A stretch of DNA of 29,904 bases from Gnetum montanum (GCA_015680685.1 MNCI01009412.1:944985-974888), one strand, 5' to 3'. Positions 11,061 through 22,109 are shown, counted from the first letter of the stretch. Notes: generated from the sequence alone by a model not told the origin. Numbers and translations: made by a program.

Positions 11061-13140
11061 GCCCAGAAAAGCCAATGCTACCAATATGTCCTTGGATGGA
11101 CATCCATACTCAATATTTCAGATCTCCTTCTTTCAACTTAGTCATGGGAGAGTGGCTCCTTAGTTTTTACACTTCTTTGTTTTATGCTATTTTTTGTTTT
11201 ACAACATCCTTAGTACATTTTTCCATTTCTTACATATTTTACATTTTTTTATATGTTATTTTTATTTTATTTTTATTTTTCCTATGTTTTTCTAATGATT
11301 TTTTTCTTTTCCTTTATTGGTACGAGGACACAGTGATGTTGTATTTATTTGCAATGGTTGTTTGTACTTCATGTTCTTGATTGCTAATGTTTGGATTCTA
11401 TCTTTGAGCTTTGGTACTAATAACTAAGATATCATTTTTTTTCATGGAATAGGTAGTAAGTCCACATCATCCACCCATCCACTACATTCTATGATGTTCC
11501 TTGTTTTGGAAATATGAGGTCCCTTTCTTACTATGAATCTTAATTAAGTTATGACCTTGGTAATTTCCAAACTTAGGAAGGATTAGATAAATCAACAAGG
11601 GTGTGACTTCAAGGGGATTTAATGCTTTCTAAACTTGCCTATCCTCTTGAATGCATGAGTGTTTTCATGGACTTCTTATCATTTCAATGTTGACCAATAA
11701 TAGGAAGCTAAAGTCTTTGCATGGTGTAGTTTCCATCCAAAAATTAATGAAAACATAAAATTCAAGAAAAATGATGGGAATTCATAGGCACACACCTTAG
11801 ATAAAGTAACAATTTTACACACACTACTTATGAAACTAGGAAAACATGTTACACATGCCTAAAAGTCCCCTCTAACTAAGGTTCTTTCTCACTTACAACC
11901 TCTCATTGTTTCTCTTTTTAGAATGGTGATTGATCTATGGAAGCATTCCTGTGTCTTAAGGGGATGAACTGGTCTTATCCTATCAATGCAAAGTCACTAG
12001 AAGAGGTTGATTTTGATCTAGAATAAGGATGGGATTTATTGGGTTATTTAACCACAAAATCTACAAGGGACTTCATGTGACCAACATCTAGAACTCCATC
12101 ACCCCCTCTCTCTAATCCACCAATGTTTTTCATAATTTCACCTTACTACCAGTTTTCCATGTGTTATTCAATTTCATAGTTTAATATGTTAAAATTCTTA
12201 GGTAGATTCTTCCAAGATTATGTCCTTAACTTTCCATAACCATTAATCAACTGTGGGGCCTATAGGCTCCTTGGTTTGAGGATATGCAAGGGCAAAAAGG
12301 ACATGAGCCTACTTTTGGAAGGACCCACTTGTATTTCTCTTGGTTGGACTAGTTAACTCTCTTATGCTTAGTCATTTTTGTGATCAAATCCTTTGTGCAC
12401 CTCATTGGTTGCATCCAACTATGTGCTCCTTAATGGCATTTCTCCAACATAACTTCATTCTCCTAGTTAAAACTCCAATTTTGTGAATAATCTAAGCCCT
12501 CTTCAAGCATTTCATTATGTTTATAGCTTTTTTGGCTCTCCAAAAATCCCAAAATCATGTTTTAACCTCTTCTATATTTTGAATTTATAAATGTAAAATT
12601 TTTTTCCATAGGCTTTATTGATGAGACCCCATCAATGAAGCCAACCACGTAGATGAGATAGTGTTAATGGGACCCCATCGGCAGACCACAAAAATCCTAT
12701 AAAAATGTAGCCACACTTTGCATTTTTTCACATTTGAGCATAAATGAGGGAGAAGTTTTTGAATTTTTCAAAGCCTAGAATCTTGCAAGAGCCATAACTT
12801 CAAACCATTTTTCCAGTTAATCCCATTCTTTAGTCCTACAACTACTAGACATAAGCTCTTCATTGTGGGGGCCACAAACCTTAGGTTTTCAACATAAAAT
12901 TTTTTTAAAATTTTTGTAACATCTATAGAGGTTTAACTAATAAACTAACATTAAAAACATCAATTTATGAAGTTAGACCCTTACAATAAAATCTAGTGAC
13001 CTTCTAAACCAAATAATATTAAAATAATCAATCTACCATGGTCATAACTTATCCAAAGTGTAGCTACCCAATGAGATAAGGTACCTAAAGAATATGAGTT
13101 ACACATCACATGCTAATCCTTAGTTCTTTTGTGACCACAA
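11061..13140 (+). other. Spacer between pol and the accessory ORF, element A
   Basis: No coding domain was found. Positions 11160-11310 are strongly T-rich. The sequence GGTACGAGGACACAGTG (about 11318-11335) follows, of the kind often seen after pol in related elements. From about 11945 the region aligns with element B (minus strand, 20905 downward). It carries a palindrome-plus-TATA arrangement at 12617-12705, listed separately. Confidence 0.6.
12617..12705 (+). promoter_or_regulatory. Candidate internal promoter upstream of the accessory ORF (A)
   Basis: Two inverted repeats occur close together: ATTGATG...CATCAAT (12617-12623 and 12630-12636), and ATGGG/CCCAT around 12667-12678. TATAAAAA follows at 12698-12705. 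The LTR U3 has the same kind of GATGGG/CCCATC palindrome upstream of its TATA box. The ORF starts 436 bases after this TATA. Element B has the same layout. The function is inferred. Confidence 0.5.
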
Positions 13141-14990
13141 ATGGAACTAAAAGAAAAGCATCCATAACAGGGAGGACCATCCCAACCAAGGGACAAATAG
13201 CCAAGAACACAAAGGGGCCAAGCATAGCCCTAGGAGCATGTAGCAAAAACCCATGCAACAAGACCTCTTCTAGAGGAATCCAAAGTGGAATCCATTAGAT
13301 GGATTTCTAAAATGGTCGAGACAAAACAATCACACTAATATGTGGCATCATGGCCAATACCGAACCTTGAGATCACCCTAATAGACATCTGCCTCAAGAA
13401 AATTGCATCCAAGGAGGTTTAGAAATTTATGTTTCAAGAGCTAAACTTTGGACCCTTCTTTGAGTTTGTTCCTCCATAAGTCAATACTCAACTACAAAGC
13501 TCTCCCATGTTTCCCATCATTACTTCTATTGGAAAGTGGTACACAGGAGAGATGTGCCTTTTTTGGAATAATAAATAGGCTAATTCCATGATTAAAATCA
13601 AAGACATATATGTGTCCTACTTGATGAAATCAATCTCTAATACCCTTAGGTTGCTTGAAACTAGGTCCATTCTTGTAGAAATTCCAATGTAGGTAGATCC
13701 AAGCATCAAGAAAGAATGGATACAGTAGTGTTATGGAGTGAATCGCAAGGATTTTGGTGCATTTACCATGGTAGAACATGAATATTTCAAAATTATAGCC
13801 ATTCACATTAATCCAATGGTGAGGTCCAACAAGGTCACAACCTTCTCCACTTGTGCATGCACTGCTCTGAGTAAAAGATTCTTGATCAACCTTCCACAAC
13901 TAATCTATCTTGAGATAGAAAAGTTCTTTAAGAAGAATGAACATGGAAGAAAGGCACTCCCCTTTTCATTCCTCATTAGAAAATTATGAAAAATGGAAGG
14001 CATAATTGGCTACACTAATGATGTAGTTTGATGTCCTCCATCCACTTCCTAGGTGGAGATGATGATGGTCAAAGTGCCTGTGAAGATGTTTCAGGAAGAG
14101 GAGTAGCAACCACCACCTTTATTACAAACTCATGAAATGGACCCCTGCTACCATTAAGCACATGCATGAACTCTAAGAGAATATCTTGTAATAGTAGCAG
14201 TATCAAGCAAGAATGAGTGGTGGTAACCCATCTATGTACATACCAACCATGAGCCACCTTAATGGACCAGCCTAAAACATAAGCCAAATGTAGTGTGGAT
14301 TGCTAATTTTCTAATCCCAATGCATACAGGTACTTGCAAGGTTGAATCTAAGCACCAAAGAGAAAACAGTGTCTCCCTTGCAATAATAGCAATTCCTAGA
14401 CATCTCTAGGAATTCCACTACCTTTTTGGTGCATTTTGAAGAGAGTGAAGGGGAAACTATCTTGGTGATGTAGCATCATGAGTAGGACATGGTGGCTAAA
14501 GTGGTTGTTGATAAAGCGGTTGGAGCACTCAATGCACCTACAGCATCTATACCAGATATTTCTCCACCTAGATATGTATAGATGTTTACAAGAACAATTA
14601 GTAAAAGATTGAGCATAGCCCATCATAAGGAATTGCTAGACTGACTAGGGAATTGATTCTGGATGTCTTTGATCTTTCGAATACCATCATTACAAGCTAA
14701 TCAAAGCTATTCAAGGTAATAGACAAATGCATCATCATGAAAGGGAAAATTGAAGTAGCCAAAGCTAAGAACCAATGCTTGGATGTGAAAGTTCTAGAAT
14801 TGAGAGCCTACCATGTTTATCCTATGCTACTCAATCAAAAAATTACATGAGATGACACTTTTCAACAACTTTAAACTAAACTAAAAGAGGTTGAGTATGC
14901 CAAGGAGTTGGTAGTCTTTGACTAGTCCTTGGCCAATGCCACAACATACAATATCCAAAAGGACTTGGACTAGACTCACTATCCCTTTTT
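13141..14990 (+). pseudogene. Accessory ORF (aORF) of element A, 3'-truncated
   Basis: I do not recognise a named family. It could relate to the extra ORFs of Athila/Tat elements or to the 'putative plant transposon protein' domain (PF20167), which a profile search would test. The start ATG at 13141 is shared with copy B, as is the downstream KHP-stop-xGGP block. Blocks conserved with B are GKWYTGEMCLFWNNKQANSM (about 13540), KIKDIYVSYL, and a long open block at 13738-13989 containing FTMVEHEYFKII, FSTCACTALSKRF, PQLIYLEIEKFFKKN and HGRKALPF. The Lys/Glu/Leu-rich C-terminal part (about 14720-14950) looks coiled-coil. The reading ends near 14990, about 1 kb short of B. There are many stops. 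Confidence 0.65.
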
Positions 14991-14991
14991 C

Positions 14992-15807
14992 TCATTAGTG
15001 ATACTAGCATTAATGATTACCAATTTTCCATTATCAAGAAATACATATTCTAGAGTTGTTAGTAAAGACTTGAATTTCAAGGACTCTTTATTATGGATTT
15101 TCAACTCTCCCAAATTCATTTTTGTTTCTTCCCTATCCTTTTTTTTAAAGATTTGGTTCTAAATTTAATCCATCTCATTCATCTTATCAATATAAGAACT
15201 TGTAATAATTTCGTATGATTTCATCCACATATTATCAACCACTAGGTACCCCTCTTATTTTATGATGACTACATATAGCCACCTTTATATATCTATTGTT
15301 TTAGAGTAATTACTACATGTTATGATGGATGTGCTCTTTACAACCCATATTTTTTGCATGCAATGGCACCTTATGTTATTATATGCAATGTGTGGAACCT
15401 TTTGTTCTTAACCTTTTCAAATTCATTTTTCTTGGAGACTTCAAATGAGAGGTTTCTAATACCTAGCTTAAAATCAATTGTTCTTAGAAAAATCCGTCCC
15501 ATGATAATTTGGAAGTCCCACTTATAGTTATTTACATGCATGACCAAGAAATCTACTAGATAGAACCATCCACAAATGGTAGTTACAATATCATCTACCA
15601 GTTACAAGGAAATGATGATGGAGTGATCAGTAAGATCTAATCTAATGTTAGATTTATTAAGTGATGATAGATTCTAAGTTTTATACATTTCTTGGAAAAT
15701 TAGGTTCACCTAAAAACTTGAGTCTAGTAAATATTTGCATGAATCATTTTCTAATTTGTAAGTATATTAGAGGACTTCTAGGATTAGATATTTTTCTAGA
15801 AAGATAT
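14992..15807 (-). pseudogene. Element C, left part: protease/pol fragment cut off by element B
   Basis: The minus strand reads YLSRKISNPRSPLIYLQI, directly comparable to HLPKKRSNPGSPLIYL in B. Then come DFQIIMGRIFLRTIDFKLG (compare DFQIIMERASLSTTDA in A) and ISKEN/VSKKN-type blocks, up to the stretch just before the RT. The active-site DLG is lost. The fragment starts abruptly at 15807, where B's LTR begins. Its upstream half lies at 25631-25880, on the other side of B. It ends near 14992 against element A in opposite orientation, so C's RT, integrase, aORF and 3' LTR are gone. Confidence 0.82.
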
Positions 15808-15897
15808 TGATGAGCAACAAGCAATTCCTACATCCAACCATATGAATCACTAGCATTTACTAAGTGATCCATTCAAATTTTGTAGACGTTAGCTCCC

Positions 15898-16027
15898 TAA
15901 CAAATGTTAACATTGTCTTCTTAGTTTCACTTGTGAAGTGCAAAGGTATGGTTAGTTTCACTTGTGACTCTAACAGATGTTAACGATGTCTTTTTAGTTT
16001 CACTTGTAAAGTGCAAAGGTATGGTTA
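15898..16027. repeat. 73-base tandem duplication inside an LTR
   Basis: Copy one starts TAACAAATGTTAACATTG at 15898 and copy two TAACAGATGTTAACGATG at 15971. Both continue through TTAGTTTCACTTG and AAGTGCAAAGGTATGGTTA. The other LTRs (A, B 5', C) carry a single copy, so this is a private duplication. Confidence 0.8.
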
Positions 16028-16369
16028 ATTTTAACTAAGGTAAATGATTTTTATCATTTTGTGTTTTTTATTAATTCACCTAGGTGTTGAAGATAAATTA
16101 ATGAAATGATTAAATAATCTAATAACTAACTAATCCTAACATAAGCATCTATTTGCACTTTCTATACACATCTTGAACACGTTACAATGCTATTGGGATA
16201 CCAAGTATTAGGTGCTAATGATATTACCAAGTGCTAACGTATGCTTGAAGTGGTCATACTCGTGTATGTTAATTAATCATATGAATTAATTACTTAAAAG
16301 CATTATAGTAAATTACATGAACAATAAATGCATGAGTAAATTTTGCAAGGTTTATTAAGAAAGCTTGTC

Positions 16370-16375
16370 TTTATT
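16370..16375 (-). terminator. Polyadenylation signal in the 3' LTR of B
   Basis: TTTATT on + is AATAAA on the coding strand, in the same GCAATAAAG context as LTR A. Confidence 0.55.
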
Positions 16376-16543
16376 GCTATTTAGAGTAACGGGCTTAGGT
16401 ACATTGGTGCTCAAATAAAGATTAGTACACTTCTCAACTCCTACTATGGGCACTTAGAAAATATCCTAACTCTAGAAGGACAAAATGCAAGTGTTTAGCT
16501 AGCTACTAATGATCGGATGTCATAAATGTGATGGGGGTGCACA

Positions 16544-16551
16544 CTTATATA
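16544..16551 (-). promoter_or_regulatory. LTR promoter TATA box, B 3' LTR
   Basis: TATATAAG on the minus strand, 95 bases from the LTR start and about 50 bases after the palindrome. Confidence 0.65.
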
Positions 16552-16600
16552 GGGAAAAATAACACTATGTGACATAACAAACCACACATCAATACAATCA

Positions 16601-16622
16601 TGTTGATGGGATCCCATCAACA
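16601..16622. promoter_or_regulatory. Perfect 22-base palindrome in U3
   Basis: The arms are TGTTGATGGGA and its exact complement TCCCATCAACA. The 5' LTR has the related arms CATCGATGGG/CCCATCGATG at the same place. Its position just upstream of TATA suggests a binding site for a dimeric protein. Confidence 0.6.
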
Positions 16623-16646
16623 AAAACAAACAATGATCACTCATCA

Positions 16647-16869
16647 TACCCCCATGACTGAATGAAAACTCATGCTTCAGTGAAAAGGAGGAATAAGTTT
16701 TTTAGAAAATTTTGGAAAGGTGTGGGATTATTAACTAACTAACTAACACACAAACTAACTCAAACTAATGCAAAGTTCCCAAGTATACATATTTATAATT
16801 TTTACAAAAATTGGTGTTCATGACAAAAAATTAAACACCATGACAAAAATCGATAACACAACTTCTCTA
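16647..16869 (-). other. Untranslated 3' stretch and PPT region of B
   Basis: This lies between the aORF end and the 3' LTR. The coding strand reads ATGGGGGTA against the LTR, a weak polypurine tract. A short (TTAG/CTAA)n microsatellite is present near 16727-16745. Confidence 0.5.
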
Positions 16870-19746
16870 ATGTCTTGAATACAAGAAAGAAAATAAAATG
16901 GTCCTAGGTCGTGGAGGCTCCTAAGATGTCAAAGGATCTTCTCCTACCTCTTGTGCACATGGCTATTGTGGTTAAGGCTATGATTGTGGCTATCAAGCTG
17001 TAGCTATGACTACTAGTGAAAGATGAAAAGAATTCAGCAATGCTTTCATCTTCTCCTCCTTACTCTAGGGATCATACACAATCTACATGGCATCACCAAT
17101 GTGGACCAATATAAAAATATTCCATAGACAAGGCATTGTAAGGAATAACTCTTTCACATTAACAAACCAAGTTGTGAATTATTTGCATTCAAAATCAAAT
17201 ACCTTAATAGAATTTTGTAGTTCTTGGTAGTCATTCAACCCATGGGATAGGTTCTTAGTTGTTTATCTTTGATCAATGAATCATGCTCTGAGAACTTCGA
17301 GTTTAGCATTTGCTATTTCTAGCTTTTGCTTGTTCTCCTCATAATTCTTGAACTTAGCCTCATACAATAACTATGAAATGGCCACTTGCTTCTCCAATTC
17401 TAACCTTTGCCTTCTAATAGTTAGCATTATCAAGTTTCCATATTGAAGGTTCGAAAGTTTCATGTATTCTATCATCTCCTCAATCTATAGCTCCTTGAGA
17501 AGGATTTCTGCGTTGTTATATGTATTCACCTCATCAAAGATAGGTTGTCACACATCACCTCCTTGATGAAGCTACTAGAGGGATTCATTGATCTTTGCCT
17601 TTGCTAGCTAAATTTCTTTCTCATTGATTTCTTTCTACAACCTAACTTGGTCCCTATAATGGTTTTTAACCCTTTCAAAATTAAGGACCTCATTTTTCTA
17701 GACAATGATTTCTATTGTAGATTTTTTGTGAATGGGACAAACCTCCTTCATCAGAGATTATAGTTTTTTGCTACCAACCTTCTCAAATCCATGGTTACCT
17801 TGGTAAGTTTCTTCTACTATTGTCTTATATATTCAACCATTTTCTCTATCTAGAGCTCAACATGATGCAGGAAATTATCATTCTTGGTCAAATTGGAATT
17901 CTTCCAATGAACCTCTGATAAGTCCTTATGAATGTTTTAAATAGTGACATCTACTAAGGACTAGTCAAATATTGTCAACTCCTCACCATACTCAACTACA
18001 TAAAGTTTGGACTACAGCTACTAAAAATCTCCATCCCTAGTTATAACCTAGTTTAGTACAGTGGGATCAAAGAGGCAAGCTCTTAATTTTGCAACTTCTA
18101 TAGCCAAGCATTGATTTTTCTCTGTTGTTGCCTCAAGTTGGGCATTGGTAATGAGGTACTTGTCATTTGCCTTTGAAAACTTTGACTAGATAATAGTGAT
18201 GTCATCAAAAAGATCAAAGACCTCCCAAATCAATTATCAAGTTTCCACTAGTAGTTCCAATAACTCCTCATGCTAGGACATGCTAAACCTCTTACTTAGA
18301 ACCCCTATGAATATCTGTACATCTCTAAGTATGGAATTGTCTAACACACATTGTAGGACCATTAAGGGCTTGGTCCAATCTATCATCCATCAACTTGACC
18401 ATGATTTCCTATTCTTGGTGCTACATCACCAAGATAGTTACTCCATCACCTTCCTCCAAGTGCATCTAGAAGCTAAAGGAATTTCAAGATATTTTTGGAA
18501 ATTGCTGCTATCTTGGAATGAACACCATTACCTCTTGGACATTAGGACTCAAGCACATGGGTGCCTACATGCTTTGGGTAGAAAAATTTAGTGTCATGTC
18601 CTCCAACCAACTTATAGTATGAGTTACCTCATTCAAGTGACTAATGTTTGATTGGTAGACAAATAGGTCACCACTTAGACCAGCTTACTATTACTCCAAA
18701 AGATGCTCATGGAGCTTCTGCATGTGCTTCTTAGTAGCATGAGCCTTCAGTGTTGTTTCATGAGTGGGTGGTGATGGTGGTTGCTCCTCTTCTTTCATTG
18801 TGATAGGAACCTTGTCTCTCATCATTTTCACCCAAGATGTGGTAGAAGCCTATTTGAATGTATCATTGGAATAGTGGACTATTCCTCCCCTTTTGCATAA
18901 TTTTTAGATTAGGCATAGAAAGGGGATTGTCTTCCTTCCATGCTTGTTATTCTTAAAGCACTTATCTATCTCTAGATAGATTAGCTATGGGATATTCATA
19001 GGAAATTTCTTGCTTAGAGCAGCACATGCATGGGTAGAAAAGGCTATCATCTTTCTTTTCCTCACCGTTCGATTGAAGTGGTAGGCCACTATCTTAAAAT
19101 AAGCATGTTCTACCATTGTGAGTGCATCATAATCCTTACAATTCACTCCATAGCACCATTGGACCAATTTCTTTTTAACCTTTAGGACTACTTATGTCAA
19201 GATCTTTGCCAAACTAGTCCTATTTTTAGGTAGACTGAGGACTTGATAGATGACCTCCACTGAGTAGGATACACTAATGTCCTTGATCTTCATAGTGGTA
19301 TTTGGCTGCCTATTTTTCCAAAAGAGTTATGTCTCTACCATGTCCCACTTCCCATTGGAAGTGATGATGGGCCACATGGGAGAGCTTTGTAATTAAGTTC
19401 TAACATCTTCTATGGCAAATTCTAAGAAGGTTCCAAAGTTTAACTCTTGAAGAATTGAATGTTGAATTTCCTTAGAGTAAATTTTCCTCAAGTAGGCATC
19501 GGTCAAAGTGACCTTACGGCTTGGCCTTGGTCCTAGTGCCTCATCTTACTAGAATTACTCTATTTTAGCTTGGGGAATTTGTTGAATAGATTCCAATTTA
19601 GGCTCCTTCTAAAGAGGTCCTATTGCATGAATTTTAGCTACTTGTTCCTAGGTTTGTTCTTGCTATTGGCCCCTTTTAGTTCTACACTACTTGTCCCTTA
19701 GTTGGAATGGTCCTCCTTCCTATGGATGCTTAGGTCTTGGTGCCAT
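16870..19746 (-). pseudogene. Accessory ORF (aORF) of element B
   Basis: This is an unrecognised ORF of about 950 codons, read on the minus strand from ATG at 19746 (MAPRPKHP). It holds the same blocks as A's aORF: GKWDMVETWLFW-like, KIKDISVSY, then the region at 19167-18985 onward with ALTMVEHAYFKIVAYHFN, FSTHACAALSKKF, PQLIYLEIDKCFK and HGRKTIPF. From about 18250 to 17050 it becomes Lys/Glu/Leu/Ala-rich (for example ENKQKLEIANAKLEVLR), suggesting a long coiled coil. A Pro/Ala-type tail ending EPPRPRTI closes it near 16890. Frames are broken by many stops. Sharing between A and B shows that the ORF belongs to the family. It might be a Gag-like accessory or env-position protein. Confidence 0.65.
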
Positions 19747-20195
19747 CTATAATTACAACATGATCAAGGATTAGCATTTAGTGTGTAACTTTATAACACT
19801 TGAGTACCTTATCTCTTTGAATTAGTTACACTTGGTTAAGTTGTGATCATGGATGGTTTGATTATTTTTATATTATTTTATTATTATTTTCTTATAATGT
19901 CTACCAAAGTTTGTTGGAAAAGGTTAACTCTCTTAAATTAGTAATTTTAATATTATTTTATTAGTTTAACCTTGTGGAAGTTAGAAAGAATTCAAAAAAA
20001 TTTCTTGAAAAACCAAAGGCTTGTGAGCCCCACAATGTATAGCTCACCTCCAATAGTTGTAAGAACAAAAAATGAGGTTAATCAAACAAGTGGTTGGAAA
20101 GCTATGGGCTCTAGAAGGTTCTGGGCTCTAAAAATTGCAAAAATGTCCTTTCCTATATGAGAGAAAATGAAAAGAATTCACTAAGTGATGAGTGA

Positions 20196-20253
20196 TATTT
20201 ATAGAATTTTTCCCCTGCAACGACAAGATCTCATTGATAAGATTGCATCGATG
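20196..20253 (-). promoter_or_regulatory. Candidate internal promoter upstream of the accessory ORF (B)
   Basis: On the minus strand, CATCGATG (20253-20246) is followed 42 bases later by TATAAATA (20203-20196). The ORF starts about 450 bases after TATA, close to the 436 bases in A. The layout resembles the LTR U3. Confidence 0.5.
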
Positions 20254-20905
20254 TAGCAGATATACACAATTTTCATCACTAAAAGAAAGGGGAAATTAAA
20301 TAGTTTTAAGATGAAATTGGAGTCTAAGGAAGCCCAAGAAACCTAGAACATGATGAAATGCATGAAGAGGGCTAGATATTTCACAAAAAAGGAGATTTAA
20401 GTAGGAGAATGAAGAAACTTCATGAAGGAGAGCACAACTAGATGTAACCAATGTGGAGCACAAAATATTTAAATATAGAAATGCATAAGTGATGAGGAAC
20501 TTAACTAACTGAACCAAGGGGTATGCAAGTGGATCCTCCCCATAGTAAGGACATGCCCTTAATTCCCTTACATGCCCTCAAATCAAGGAGTTTGTGGGCT
20601 CCATGAATGACTAATAGTCATGGTTAGTTAAGGACCAAATCACCAAAGAAAATATCTAAGAACTTTGATCATATCAAATGAAGACATTGAGACAAACATG
20701 AAAAATGATAGCGAGGTGAGTTGTGGAAAGCATTTGTATATAAATAAGAGAGTGGAATGGGATCTTGTCTCATAATTGCATGGAGTCCTTTCTAGATTTT
20801 GTGGTTAATATGATCTAATAACATCCATCCATAGTTCACATTAAAACCAACCACTTTCAATGACTTTGCATTAACACTCTAAGACCAATCCACCTCCTTA
20901 AGGCA
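20254..20905 (-). other. Spacer between the deletion point and the accessory ORF, element B
   Basis: It aligns with element A from about 11945 to 12610, including CTTAAGG, GGTCTTA, ATGCAAAGTCA and TAACCACAAAATCTA blocks. No coding domain was found. Confidence 0.6.
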
Positions 20906-20909
20906 TAAG

Positions 20910-22100
20910 AGCATCCCCAACACTTGGTCCACAAATGGTAATGGAAAGTGATTCTTATATGTTTCCATGTTCAACAACTTGAAGTTGATGCAAATCCTTC
21001 ATTTACCACCATTATTTAGCACTATCACAAGTTGGCTAACCCACTTGCTATCTGGAATGGGATAGATGAACCTTTCCTTGAGGAGTTGTTCAATCTCCTC
21101 TTTTATGATCTACTTCAATTTGGAGTACAACTACCATTGTAGCTACCCCTTTGTTTTTATGGAGGAATCCATGTAAATGAAATGTTGGCATATCCTAAGA
21201 TCAATTCCAGTGAGTTCAAGATATGACCAAGAAAAGACTATTGGCCATTTGTTGATAAGGTTGGCATTAATAATAACTAGCTTTTCATTTTTCAGAAAAG
21301 CATATTCCCTTTTGACTAGCAAAGTTTCTAACTCAAGAGGCTCCTATTTAAAGCTTTCAAGGATCTTCAACTCTCCCCAATTGGTGTCATCAAGTTCATT
21401 AGAGATGGAAATGGATGTACTCCATCTCATCCATGCCATCAATGTAGCACTTGTAAAGCTCTCCATTTGTTCCATGTACAAAGTTGAGCTACTATCAATA
21501 TTAGCTATTAGTCACTGGGTGCCCTCCTATTTTGTGACTGGTGCATATAGGAACTTTTAAATTTTAGACACATCTGCGCACTACTTGTATGTTATAGTTG
21601 TTTTATTTTTCATTGACCATAATTTCTGCATGTAGCTACACCCTATGTTACTATATGAGATGCTTGGCACATTCTTTCTCTAAATCTTTCCAAAATCATT
21701 TTCCTTGGAAATTTCCAAGAGAGGTCTCTAATTCCTAGTTTTGCATCTATTATGCTTAGCCATGTCCTTCCTATGATGATTAGAATGTTCCCCTTGTAAC
21801 TATTAACTCTAAACACTAGGAAATTAGTAGGATATAACTAGCCATAAATAATGATCACAATGTCCTTCACCAATCTCAACGAAATAATGATGGACTGATT
21901 TACCAACTTAAGACAAATCTTTCTCTTCTTAAGAGAAGGCAGGTTTCAAGCTTTGTACATTTCATGAGACATTATATTGACACCAAAACCTAAGTCTAGA
22001 AGAGCCTTTCAAGGCTCATTCCAAGTGATCTACAAGTAAATTAGGGGACTCCCAGGATTAGATCTTTTCTTGGGAAGGTGGCCAACCTTTATCTAATTAG
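20910..22100 (-). pseudogene. Protease and truncated RT of element B
   Basis: The minus strand gives PTIMLAHVITN, HLPKKRSNPGSPLIYL, then ALLDLGFGVNIMSHEMYKA with the protease DLG motif, IIIGRTWLSIIDAKLGIRDL (the ILGRPWL region), a variable linker, and the RT opening: EEIEQLLKERFIYPIPDSKW, VSQLVIVLNNGGKWRICINF and NHFPLPFVDQVLG. Immediately after FVDQVLG the RT stops and sequence from beyond the integrase follows (near 20905-20915). Catalytic motifs A and C, RNase H and integrase are all absent. The remaining frame is better kept than in A, with fewer stops in the RT opening. Confidence 0.82.
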
Positions 22101-22109
22101 TAATCACAT

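Larger units (their letters stand above)
4318..14990 (+). mobile_element. Element A: Ty3/gypsy LTR retrotransposon (Tat/Athila-like), 3'-truncated
   Basis: In order on the + strand: 5' LTR (4318-5160), tRNA-Asp-type PBS (5162-5179), gag from 5313, protease (about 7440-7840), reverse transcriptase (about 8480-9235), RNase H (about 9250-9700), integrase with a GPY module (about 9950-11060), a spacer of about 2 kb, and the aORF from 13141. Homology to copy B continues to about 14990 and then stops mid-ORF. There the sequence switches to an inverted protease-region fragment of element C, so the end of the aORF and the 3' LTR are missing. Frames are broken throughout, and it cannot be autonomous. 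Confidence 0.85.
15808..16646 (-). repeat. 3' LTR of element B
   Basis: This 839-bp LTR runs on the + strand from TGATGAG (15808) to CTCATCA (ending 16646). No PBS precedes it on the left, so 15808 is the outer end of the element. It contains an internal 73-base tandem duplication, a TATA box at 16544-16551, an AATAAA on the minus strand at 16370-16375, and a perfect 22-base palindrome at 16601-16622. Confidence 0.88.

Noticed and set aside
11042-11380. 112-codon hydrophobic frame just after the integrase, resembling an env transmembrane protein
   Set aside because: The hydrophobicity comes from a T-rich tract (Phe/Leu/Ile codons). It overlaps the integrase tail in another frame, and there is no counterpart because B lacks this region.
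13110-13298. 62-codon frame starting at 13110 as the aORF start
   Set aside because: The frame matching copy B starts at ATG 13141, in a different frame (KHP-stop-xGGP block). The 13110 frame is a shadow.
16601-16622. Palindrome as a transcription terminator
   Set aside because: It lies upstream of the LTR TATA box in U3 and has no T-run. Plant Pol II does not use hairpin terminators.
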